A DNA stretch of 64,000 nt from contig NZ_JANBVF010000017.1 of assembly GCF_024437655.1 (NCBI RefSeq), forward strand, positions 62,001 to 126,000, given 5' to 3'. This document shows positions 55,635 through 63,263 of the stretch, piece by piece. Source of the DNA: Chitinolyticbacter albus. GTDB lineage: Bacteria > Pseudomonadota > Gammaproteobacteria > Burkholderiales > Chitinibacteraceae. The stretch's first letter is position 1; each line of letters starts with the position of its first letter. Below the pieces are notes generated by a model, which searched no databases, was not told the origin of the DNA, and saw only the letters and a list, made by a program, of their open reading frames with translations. Both the position numbers and the translations under genes were made by a program.

Positions 55635-56996
55635 ATGTCCACCGCTCGCAAGCTGCGCCTCGGCGCTTTCGTCCAGGCCACCGGCCATCACATTGCCGCC
55701 TGGCGCCATCCGGATGCCCAGGCCGATGCCGGGCTCAACTTCAAGCACTACCAGACCATCACTCGTACCGCGGAGCGCGGCCTGTTCGATGCCATTTTCC
55801 TCGCCGATAGCCCCAGCCTGGAGGCGAGCGGTGATCCGGATGCCTTGAAGCGCAATGGCAAGCTCGCCAAGTTCGAGCCGGTCACACTGTTCGCTTCGCT
55901 GGCCGCGGTGACCGAGCACATCGGCTTTGTCGCCACCGCCAGCACCACCTACGAGCAGCCGTACACGCTGGCGCGCAAGTTCGCTTCGCTCGACTGGCTG
56001 AGCGACGGCCGCGCCGCCTGGAACGTGGTCACCACCGGCAACGAGAACGCCGCCGGCAATTTCGGCTATGACGCCCACCCGGACCATGCTGAACGCTACG
56101 AGCGTGCCGAAGAATTCGTCGACGTGGTGAAGGGCCTGTGGGACAGCTGGGAGGACGACGCCTTCATTCGTGATCGCGAATCGGGCATCTATTTCGACCC
56201 GGACAAACTGCACACGCTGAACCACAGCGGCAAGCACCTGAAGGTGCGCGGTCCGCTCAATGTCGGCCGTCCGCCGCAGGGCCACCCGGTGATCGTGCAG
56301 GCCGGTGCCTCGGACGACGGGCGCGAACTCGCCGCCAAGACCGCCGAAGTGATCTTCACCGCTTGGCAGACCCGCGAGGAGGCGCAGGCTTTCTACGCCG
56401 ACGTGAAGGGCAGGCTGGCGAAGTACGGCCGCCGCAACGAGGATCTGCTGATCATGCCCGGCGTGTTCCCGGTGGTAGGGCGCACCGACGAGGAAGCGCA
56501 GGAAAAATACGAATTCCTGCAGTCGCTGATTCACCCCGATACCGCCTGGGGCATCCTCAAGACGCGCTACAAGGGCGTTGATCTATCCGGTTACAGCCTC
56601 GATGACCCGGCGCCGCTGCCGCCCACCGACACCAATGGTGGCAAGAGCCGGCTGCAGCTGGTGACCGACCTGATCGCCCGCGAGCAGCCCACGCTGCGCC
56701 AGCTGGTCTACGCGGTGGCGACCGCGCGTGGCCATCGCACCATCGTCGGCAGCCCCACCTCGATCGCCGACCAGCTCGAGGACTGGTTTGTCCACCACGC
56801 CGCCGACGGTTTCAACATCATGCCGCCCATTTTGCCCACCGGGCTCGACGATTTCGTCGAACTGGTGGTGCCCGAGTTGCAGCGCCGTGGCCTCTTTCGC
56901 ACCGAGTACGAAGGCCGCACGCTGCGCGAGAACCTGGGCCTGGCCCGGCCGGAGAACCGCCACGTGCTGGCGCGCCGCCAGACCCTGGCGGCGTGA
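55635..56996 (+). CDS. NtaA/SnaA/DszA-type LLM flavin-dependent monooxygenase
   Basis: 453 aa. Begins STARKLRLGAFVQATGHH with a luciferase-like TIM barrel; DAIFLADSP, KFASLDWLSDGRAAWNVVTT and PVIVQAGASDDGRELAAK are hallmarks of the NtaA/DmoA/DszA group, which need FMNH2 from a separate reductase. The group oxidises dimethylsulfone, alkanesulfonates or dibenzothiophene sulfone. ATG at 55635 follows AGGAAA. Starts the rightward operon, 10 bp before the binding-protein gene. Confidence 0.92.
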   Translation: MSTARKLRLGAFVQATGHHIAAWRHPDAQADAGLNFKHYQTITRTAERGLFDAIFLADSPSLEASGDPDALKRNGKLAKFEPVTLFASLAAVTEHIGFVATASTTYEQPYTLARKFASLDWLSDGRAAWNVVTTGNENAAGNFGYDAHPDHAERYERAEEFVDVVKGLWDSWEDDAFIRDRESGIYFDPDKLHTLNHSGKHLKVRGPLNVGRPPQGHPVIVQAGASDDGRELAAKTAEVIFTAWQTREEAQAFYADVKGRLAKYGRRNEDLLIMPGVFPVVGRTDEEAQEKYEFLQSLIHPDTAWGILKTRYKGVDLSGYSLDDPAPLPPTDTNGGKSRLQLVTDLIAREQPTLRQLVYAVATARGHRTIVGSPTSIADQLEDWFVHHAADGFNIMPPILPTGLDDFVELVVPELQRRGLFRTEYEGRTLRENLGLARPENRHVLARRQTLAA

Positions 56997-57006
56997 GGGC
57001 AGGGCG

Positions 57007-58083
57007 ATGATGGATAGACGCACCCTGCTGGCGGGTGGCCTGGCTGCGCTGGCGGGCGCCGCCATGCCAGGTATTTTGCTGGCGGCGCCCGCCAAACCGC
57101 GTGTGATCCGCTTTGGCGTCTCGTCCGCCGGGGTCGGTAATCCACCGCGCAGCGGCACCGGCACGCTCGACGTGGTGCAGGCGCACCGCTACCTGGAGCA
57201 GGAGTTCGAAGCTGACGGCATTGCTGTGAAGTGGATGTTCTTCAAGGGGCAGGGGCCGGCGACCAACGAGGCGATGTCGAACGAGCAGATCGATTTCGTC
57301 AGCCAGGGTGCCTTGCCGTCCATCATCGGCCGGGCCGCCGGGCTCGATACCCGCGTGGTGTTCGTGTCGGGCGCGCGCGGCAACAGCTATGTGGGCGTGC
57401 CTCCAGATTCGCCGATCAAGTCGGTGAAGGAATTGCGTGGCAAGCGTGTCGCGTTCAACAAGGGCACGGCCGGGCATCTGGCCGCCATCCGCATACTCGA
57501 TCTGCACGGCCTGACCGAGCGCGACGTGCGCGTGATCAACCTGGAGCCGGGCGCCGCGTTGGCGGCATTCCAGTCCGGCGATCTCGATGCGATCTTCGGC
57601 GGGCTCAATCTGCTGAATCTGCGCAACAAGGGCGCGTTGCGCGTCATCTTCGACACCCGCAACACCCCCGTGGCCACCGCGCCCAGCCACGTGCTGGTGC
57701 GCCAGCCCTTTGCCGAGCAGTATCCGGATGCGACGCGTCGTGTGGTGAAATCGCTGGTGCGCGCCGCGCGCTGGTCCAGCGACGAAGCCAATCGCGATGC
57801 GCTGTTCTCGCTCTGGTCGCAATTCGGCAGCACCACCAAGGCCATGTACCAGGAGGAATATGCCGGCGTGGCCATGCGCGACCGGCTCACGCCCTTGGCC
57901 GATCCGTTCATCCTGGCCCGCGAACGCGAGGCGATTGCCGATGCCTATCGTTTCAAGCTGATCCGCCGTACCGTCGATCCGGCCCAATGGCTGGATACCC
58001 GCTATCTCAATGCCGCGCTCAAGGAACTGAAGCTGGAACACTATTGGTCCCGCTTCGATGCCCAGGGCCGGCGCCTCACCTGA
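57007..58083 (+). CDS. SsuA/TauA-type sulfonate ABC substrate-binding protein
   Basis: 358 aa with a signal sequence whose MDRRTLLAGG resembles a twin-arginine motif. The mature protein contains VRFGVSSAGVGNPP-like VIRFGVSSAGVG and AFNKGTAGHLAAIRIL, as in NMT1/SsuA-like proteins for aliphatic sulfonates. No ssuC permease or ssuB ATPase follows; it must work with a transporter encoded elsewhere. Downstream is a glutathione peroxidase gene. Confidence 0.88.
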   Translation: MMDRRTLLAGGLAALAGAAMPGILLAAPAKPRVIRFGVSSAGVGNPPRSGTGTLDVVQAHRYLEQEFEADGIAVKWMFFKGQGPATNEAMSNEQIDFVSQGALPSIIGRAAGLDTRVVFVSGARGNSYVGVPPDSPIKSVKELRGKRVAFNKGTAGHLAAIRILDLHGLTERDVRVINLEPGAALAAFQSGDLDAIFGGLNLLNLRNKGALRVIFDTRNTPVATAPSHVLVRQPFAEQYPDATRRVVKSLVRAARWSSDEANRDALFSLWSQFGSTTKAMYQEEYAGVAMRDRLTPLADPFILAREREAIADAYRFKLIRRTVDPAQWLDTRYLNAALKELKLEHYWSRFDAQGRRLT

Positions 58084-58103
58084 ACCCGAATCGGAATCCT
58101 CCC

Positions 58104-58649
58104 ATGAGTGCAAACCTGCAAGCCATTCCCCTCAACACCATCACGGGCGACCCTGCCACGCTGGCCGACTACGCCGGCCAGGTGCTCTTGGTGGTCAACG
58201 TCGCCTCCAAGTGCGGCCTCACCCCGCAGTACGGCGCGCTGGAAGCGCTCCATCGCGAGAAGCAGGACCAAGGCTTTAGCGTGCTCGGTTTTCCCGCCAA
58301 CAACTTCAAGGGCCAGGAGCCCGGTCGCAACGAGGAGATCGCCGCGTTCTGCAGCAGTACTTACGACGTGACCTTCCCGCTATTCGCCAAGATCTCGGTG
58401 GCGGGCGACGATAGACACCCGCTCTACGATGCGCTCACCGCGGCCCGCCCGGATGGGGTCGATCGCGCCGCCTTTATCGAACGGCTGCAGGGACGCGGCC
58501 AGGTCGTGACCGACCCGGCCGGTGTGCTGTGGAACTTCGAGAAATTCCTGGTCGGCCGTGATGGCCGCGTGGTTGGGCGCTATGCCCCCGGCGTCGCGCC
58601 GGACGACGTGCGACTGCGTGCCGATGTGGATGCGGCGCTGGCGGCCTAG
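58104..58649 (+). CDS. Glutathione peroxidase-family protein (Cys form)
   Basis: 181 aa. Peroxidatic Cys in NVASKCGLTPQYGALEAL, then Gln in LGFPANNFKGQEPG and the Trp-Asn in VLWNFEKFLVGRDG, completing the tetrad. Probably thioredoxin-dependent, as bacterial Cys-type enzymes usually are. The TAG stop falls inside the terminal inverted repeat of the element at 58648. It may be co-transcribed with the binding-protein gene 20 bp upstream. Confidence 0.95.
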   Translation: MSANLQAIPLNTITGDPATLADYAGQVLLVVNVASKCGLTPQYGALEALHREKQDQGFSVLGFPANNFKGQEPGRNEEIAAFCSSTYDVTFPLFAKISVAGDDRHPLYDALTAARPDGVDRAAFIERLQGRGQVVTDPAGVLWNFEKFLVGRDGRVVGRYAPGVAPDDVRLRADVDAALAA

Positions 58650-58797
58650 CGTGGCTAACAAAATCCTTCTGGCTACGTCGCGCTCACTTACCGTACGCCT
58701 TGTACTGTCTGCGACCGAAGGAAGTCCGGTTCACCGCCTTTCAGGACGTTTCGCACTTCTTGCCAGAACCGCTGCGCTGGATCTTGTTAGCCGCGCT
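58648..58797. repeat. 150-bp MITE-like element with terminal inverted repeats
   Basis: The ends form an imperfect ~19-bp inverted repeat: left AGCGTGGCTAACAAAATCC (58648-58666), right GGATCTTGTTAGCCGCGCT (58779-58797), with two mismatches. Core of 14 bp matches at 13. TTCTGGC recurs inside on both arms, giving a long imperfect stem. It has no coding capacity and sits between convergent genes. Family unknown; could act as a bidirectional terminator. Confidence 0.65.
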
Positions 58798-58810
58798 TTA
58801 ACCACGGTGG

Positions 58811-60163
58811 TTACTTGCGGTACAGCTCGTAGATCGCACCGGCGTAGTCGTCCGAGATATAGAGATTGCCGTTGCGGTTGGGGATCACGTCCACTGGGCG
58901 GCCCCAACGGCTGGCGATGTCGGCCGGATCGGTGAGGAAACCGGTAACGAGATCCTGCGGATCGGCGAAACCGTTGTCCGGCCGCAGCGGCAGATAGACC
59001 ACCTTGTAGCCACGCGGCTGCGTGCAATTCCAGCAGCCATGCAGGCCAATCACTGCGCCGTTGCGCCATAGCGCCGGTACCGCGCTGCCGGTCCAGAAGC
59101 TCAGCCCCAGCGGTGCGGAGTGGGCCGGCAAGGCTTTGCTGATGCGGTCTATCGCGCTGCAATCGAGCACCGCCTCGTCTTCGTTGTTATCCACGTCGGG
59201 CAGGTAGGGGGGGCTGTCAAGCCCGCCCTCAAAGCTGGGGTTGCAATAAGGCCAGCCATAGTTGCCGCCGTTGCGCACCTGGGTGAAGGGTTCGGGCGGA
59301 TTGTCGTTGTAGTAGGCCGGATCGAGCGCTTTGTAGGGGAAGCGGCCGTCTTTCAGCGGATAGTGGATGTTGTCGCGGTGGTTCACCGCGGCCCACCGCT
59401 CGCCCGTGACCGGGTGGATGGCCAAGCCCTCGGCGTTGCGCAGGCCTTGGGCATACAGCGTCAGCGCGCCGCCGATGTCGGGCGTGGTATAGATCGCGCC
59501 GCGCTTAGGGTTGGCGAGGATATCCGAAGGGTTGGCATTGGTCGCCGAGGCGATCGAGATATACATTGTGCTGCCGCTGAACGCGATGTTCTTCAGCGCG
59601 TGACCATAACTGCCCTGCAGTTCGGGCAGGGAGCTGTCCGGCAGATTGTCGACCACGGTGCTGCGCGGCCGCAGCGTGATGTCGCCGTCCATGTATTCGG
59701 CACGGCTGATGCGATCGGACTCGCCGATATAGAGATAATCGACGCCGCTCACCGTGTGGAATACCAGATCGTGCCCCTGGCTCAAGCCGCTGGCAAAGAC
59801 ATTGGTCGCGGCAGCGCCGTTGCCGGGTACCACGCGCACAATGAGGCCATTGCCAGGGCGCGAGACCAGCAGATCGCCATTGGGCGCCTCGGCCATGAAG
59901 CGCGCTCCAGGCACGCGGGCGATCACGCGCAAGCCAAACCCCGGCGGAACGATTGCGTTGCGCGCAATACTGAATGGCGCGGCATCGAGCCCGCTCGGCA
60001 CTTCGACCGGTACGGAAACCGATGCGGCCGGCGGCCCGGCCGGTGTCGGGGTCGGGGTTGGGGCAGCGTGGTCGTCTCCATCGCCGCCGCCGCCACAGGC
60101 GGTCAGGGCCAGCAGACTGAGCAGCGCCAGCAACCGGGCAAGGGGTCGATTGAAGCGGACCAT
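58811..60163 (-). CDS. PQQ-dependent sugar dehydrogenase-like lipoprotein
   Basis: 450 aa. Lipobox LLALTACGGGG makes it a lipoprotein, followed by a Thr-Pro linker. A six-bladed propeller domain (GSDH/sorbosone-type) shows GFGLRVIARVPGARFMAEAP, EGLAIHPVTGERWAAVNHRD and NGGNYGWPYCNPSFEGG. Oxidises an aldose or aldehyde in the periplasm using PQQ; the substrate is unknown. Convergent with the glutathione peroxidase across the repeat element. Confidence 0.85.
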   Translation of the reverse strand: MVRFNRPLARLLALLSLLALTACGGGGDGDDHAAPTPTPTPAGPPAASVSVPVEVPSGLDAAPFSIARNAIVPPGFGLRVIARVPGARFMAEAPNGDLLVSRPGNGLIVRVVPGNGAAATNVFASGLSQGHDLVFHTVSGVDYLYIGESDRISRAEYMDGDITLRPRSTVVDNLPDSSLPELQGSYGHALKNIAFSGSTMYISIASATNANPSDILANPKRGAIYTTPDIGGALTLYAQGLRNAEGLAIHPVTGERWAAVNHRDNIHYPLKDGRFPYKALDPAYYNDNPPEPFTQVRNGGNYGWPYCNPSFEGGLDSPPYLPDVDNNEDEAVLDCSAIDRISKALPAHSAPLGLSFWTGSAVPALWRNGAVIGLHGCWNCTQPRGYKVVYLPLRPDNGFADPQDLVTGFLTDPADIASRWGRPVDVIPNRNGNLYISDDYAGAIYELYRK

Positions 60164-60434
60164 GGCTCAACTCCCAAACAAGGCGCTCGCCGCGCTGCAT
60201 TCACGCGGGGCTTGTCATTCGTTGTTTAACGAAGCGTTCATGGCAATGCGAGGAGCCGGCTAGGAACCGGGTCTCAGCCGCCGCACAGCCCCCCCAAAAT
60301 CCATGAACCTGCAGGGCGGGTTCGAAAAACAGCTATCCGCTCCGCCCCTGGCAATCAACCTTCTTGCAGGTGCCGTGCGCCTGATGGCGATCGTTTTAGA
60401 TCCAGCACAGTGTCGCGAAACAGCGAATACAAGC
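60164..60434. other. Intergenic region with no recognised feature
   Basis: 271 bp separate the dehydrogenase start from the small acidic protein gene. No promoter, RNA or gene was identified here. Confidence 0.5.
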
Positions 60435-60689
60435 CTAGTGCACAGTAGGTTCCGGTGGCGGGGGAAGGAGCTCGGGCAAGCCATCGTTCATATCATCATC
60501 GTCATCATCGGGAACCATGGGCACGATGACGACGCGCGGCGGCATGCCGGGCTTGCGAGGTGTGACGAGCGTGAAATCGGGCAGATCCAGCGGCAACATG
60601 GGGAAAACCTCTTCGACGATGCGCTCCCATTGTTGGTCATCGCTGCAAGGTAGGCTGTAGGACGAAATCTGAAATCGTTGTAGGGGCAC
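60435..60689 (-). CDS. Small acidic proline-rich hypothetical protein
   Basis: 84 aa from a GTG at 60689 (start uncertain; an open frame extends further). Ends VPMVPDDDDDDMNDGLPELL and PPPPEPTVH: an Asp run of six and a Pro run of four. IVEEVFPMLPLDLPDFTL looks protein-like. No family recognised; coding is uncertain. Confidence 0.4.
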   Translation of the reverse strand: MPLQRFQISSYSLPCSDDQQWERIVEEVFPMLPLDLPDFTLVTPRKPGMPPRVVIVPMVPDDDDDDMNDGLPELLPPPPEPTVH

Positions 60690-60941
60690 GACCGCCGATC
60701 CAGCTATTGCGGGCGGTTTCCTTGCTTGAGATTGCCGCGTCCCAGCGCCATGCCACGCAGCGGTTCCGGCGTGCATGAACGGCTGGCCGAATCGAGGCCA
60801 CGACGATCCATGATGCGGGCTCAAGGCGAGAGATGAATGGCAAGCAACGGCGGCATTGCATCTGCAAAATCGAGCAGTGTGGCCCACCATGGCGTGCCTG
60901 CTCGATTACAGGGTGGGGCCGTCCGCCCTGGATGGATGGGC
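60690..60941. other. Region between small acidic gene and MazF-like toxin
   Basis: 252 bp. Minus-strand open frames exist, but none has protein-like composition or a clear ribosome site. No antitoxin-type gene was recognised. Confidence 0.4.
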
Positions 60942-61340
60942 TCATTGGCGATTGAAGAATGAAGTTTGCTGGAATCGCATTCCCGCCAATATCTGCTCGA
61001 CGCGCTGGCTTGAAAGCGCGCCTATGCGTTCACCCAAACGGGTCTTGTACAGACAGGAAACTTGCGAAACCACCACGACACTTTGCTTGGCCAGATTTCC
61101 CTCCTCGGGCTCCAGCAATACGTTCCCTGGCTCATTGGCCTTGTTCAGGTTCGAACTGAGTGCGCAAACCACGACGGTGCTGATGCGGGAATGGTTCAAG
61201 ACATCATCCTGAATGACGACGTAGGGATGCGGGTGCCCAGGGATGGACCCCCTGGATTCGTCGGCGCCGATCCAGAACACATCCCCCCGATTCACCACCC
61301 TGGCTTGGCTGCCTTGATAGGCCTCGGCTTCTCTATCCAT
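60942..61340 (-). CDS. MazF/PemK-family mRNA interferase toxin-like protein
   Basis: 132 aa. RVVNRGDVFWIGADESRGSIPGHPHPYVV carries the family's RG-D/E-x-x-W start and the GSxxGHxxPxVV-type block, shown here in part as RGDVFWIGADESRGS and GHPHPYVVIQDDV; then VVCALSSNLNKANEPGNVLL. Cleaves mRNA at specific sequences in toxin-antitoxin systems. No antitoxin gene is visible up- or downstream, and the 96 bp before the next gene are too short for a typical one. Confidence 0.88.
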   Translation of the reverse strand: MDREAEAYQGSQARVVNRGDVFWIGADESRGSIPGHPHPYVVIQDDVLNHSRISTVVVCALSSNLNKANEPGNVLLEPEEGNLAKQSVVVVSQVSCLYKTRLGERIGALSSQRVEQILAGMRFQQTSFFNRQ

Positions 61341-61436
61341 GGGTTCTCGCTGACTGCATCAAACTAAACGTGCGTGAGATTATACGTAGGAGGTAAGGGG
61401 TGCGGCGCGGGCTTGCCGTGGTGATTGGCCGATAGA

Positions 61437-61883
61437 TCAGCGGCCGAGGAGCTTGGCATAGAAAGTGGCGCTTGCAAGTCCGCCCAATAGGGAAAGGGTC
61501 AGCCAAATCAGGTGGTTGCCATGTGTGACGAAGAACCATAATCCGCCAAGAAGCAGTCCAAGAAAGAGTCCGACAGCAGTCGCTGAACGCCAATCGATGA
61601 CCCAGATTTTTTGGAGCAATGTGTCAGCCGCGTAAAGCACGACAGAGCTAAAGGTAAAAGCCATTGGCAATTGCACCAGCGTTTGCAATTGCCATGTTTC
61701 GTTGGACTTGATGCCAGGCACGGTGGGCATTAAGTCAAGCAAGCAAGACGGCGTAAGCCACAACGGAGCAGAGAGCCGGACAGCTTGGCCTTTCGGATCG
61801 GCGATTGTGGCCGCGTACGCCACAGCCGCAATGCAGTGGGCGTAGTAGATCAAGACAATGGCAAGTCTGAGGCGATTACGCAT
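61437..61883 (-). CDS. Membrane protein of unknown function
   Basis: 148 aa from ATG 61883 (AGGGGT lies 9 nt upstream). Three or four hydrophobic segments: LAIVLIYYAHCIAAVAYAA, LPMAFTFSSVVLYAADTLL, AVGLFLGLLLGGLWFFV and LIWLTLSLLGGLASATFYA. No family recognised. It is part of a low-GC block of accessory genes. Confidence 0.65.
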   Translation of the reverse strand: MRNRLRLAIVLIYYAHCIAAVAYAATIADPKGQAVRLSAPLWLTPSCLLDLMPTVPGIKSNETWQLQTLVQLPMAFTFSSVVLYAADTLLQKIWVIDWRSATAVGLFLGLLLGGLWFFVTHGNHLIWLTLSLLGGLASATFYAKLLGR

Positions 61884-61976
61884 GGTGACCCCTATTGCGG
61901 GAAGTAACTGGCAGCCGGGGCCGCGCAGCTGCGGATGGACATTGCATTGCAAAAAATGGGGATGTCCTTATCGAAA

Positions 61977-62396
61977 TTAGGTGCGTGCATAGACTGCCTC
62001 CAGTCGAGAAACAACAGCCTGGACAAAGTCTTCTGGGAGCTCTTGAATTATTCTCGACGGCGGTGTAAATACTTCTTCTCCGTAGGTGGTTTCAATTTCT
62101 TCCAGGCGATCCATCCTCAGCTCACGATTTACAGGATAAGGATCACCGAAGTATTTGAGCGCTTCTCGAAATGCTTCCAGCGTGACAGGCATGTTTAAAT
62201 TTTCAAGGCCTGACAAGGCAATCAATGCCAGGTCGCCAGAGCTATTCCAGAAATACTGATTTAGAGTCCCATTCATGGTTTCTGCTTCCAGCCACCACAA
62301 AGCTAGAGCTTCTTGCTCTTCCTTCATGAGCGAGTTGAAACCATTTGCCCAGTTTTCTTCAAGGCGTTTCCAGGTTGGGCTATTGGTTGGCTGCAT
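61977..62396 (-). CDS. DMP19/DUF4375-like protein
   Basis: 139 aa, acidic. TMNGTLNQYFWNSSGDLALIALSGLENLN matches the NG-x-x-Q-F/Y-x-NSxGD block of DUF4375, shown here in part as NGTLNQYFWNSSGD. EEALALWWLEAE precedes it and ALKYFGDPYPVNRELRMDRL follows. Immunity- or DNA-mimic-like roles are known for relatives. GC is lower than in the rest of the window. Second family member in the window (see 34869). Confidence 0.75.
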   Translation of the reverse strand: MQPTNSPTWKRLEENWANGFNSLMKEEQEALALWWLEAETMNGTLNQYFWNSSGDLALIALSGLENLNMPVTLEAFREALKYFGDPYPVNRELRMDRLEEIETTYGEEVFTPPSRIIQELPEDFVQAVVSRLEAVYART

Positions 62397-62465
62397 GAAA
62401 GCCCCTAGCGTTTGACATGAGAGGCGGCGCCCGGCTCGCCGGTGATCGCCCGCTCGATGACAGGG

Positions 62466-63122
62466 TTAGACTGCTGATAGTAGGAATGCTCGGATTTCAT
62501 TGAGGCTATCACTGCTGAACGCTACACGCGGGGACGTGGCGGCGGATTTCCAGATGGCTTGCATCCCAAGCTCCAGCGCGGGCTGCATATCGGCTGCGAA
62601 GTCGTCGCCGACGAATGCAGCAGTATGCGGCTCGACATCGAGCATCTGGAGGCAAGCGCGGAAGATGCGCGAATCCGGCTTCTTGATTCCGAGGCCGCCC
62701 GAGGTAACCAACGCATCGAGGTTCTCCCCGAGGCCCAGGCCTATGATCTTGCTTCGCTGAAAAGCGTCACGGCCGTTGGTCACAAGGCCAACCTTCATGC
62801 CCTGCGCTTTGCACGATCTGACGAGATCCAATGCACCAACGTACGGTTTGGCCGTCGCTCCAAGGTTCTTGTCGAAGTCCGCGAGCAGCGACTCGACGAG
62901 GCCTGACGGCAGTGAGAATTGATCTCGAAGGCGAGAGAAGACCTCGGTCTTCTCAATGCGAAGGTTGTTCAGAGCGACGTACAGGGATTCCCATTCGCTT
63001 TCATGGATGCCAAAGGACGAAAGTTCACCACTGGCATACTGCTTAGCCGCGACCGCACGCAATGTTGCAGACTTGTCGTGCAAGGTGTCATCGAGATCAA
63101 AGAGCACGGCTCGAAGGTTCAT
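62466..63122 (-). CDS. HAD-family hydrolase
   Basis: 218 aa. Motif I VLFDLDDTLHD (DxDxT), motif II VGLVTNGRD, Lys in GIKKPDSRIF, and motif IV VGDDFAADM. C1 cap of YjjG/Gph type. ATG 63122 is chosen because the 21-residue extension to 63185 lacks conservation. Substrate unknown; a small phosphatase. Confidence 0.9.
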   Translation of the reverse strand: MNLRAVLFDLDDTLHDKSATLRAVAAKQYASGELSSFGIHESEWESLYVALNNLRIEKTEVFSRLRDQFSLPSGLVESLLADFDKNLGATAKPYVGALDLVRSCKAQGMKVGLVTNGRDAFQRSKIIGLGLGENLDALVTSGGLGIKKPDSRIFRACLQMLDVEPHTAAFVGDDFAADMQPALELGMQAIWKSAATSPRVAFSSDSLNEIRAFLLSAV

Positions 63123-63263
63123 GAGTGTTAACGTCGCAGGTAAGGGGCGGCTGGAGTGCCGCAGACATTGGGGGGGGGAACCCAACAGCGCAGCAGTTTG
63201 GGTGTCCGGTTGGCTGAACAGCTAGGCGGCAGTTTGTCTGTGATATGCATGGATAGTCACCCC
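63123..63263. other. Short interval with G tract before the IS element
   Basis: Between the HAD gene start and the IS left end lies a run of ten G residues (~63169-63178) but no gene or recognisable control element. Confidence 0.4.

Noticed and set aside
61333-61593. Antitoxin gene upstream of the MazF-like toxin
   Set aside because: The only open frame overlaps the membrane-protein gene, lacks antitoxin features and would be an unusual Trp/Arg-rich peptide.
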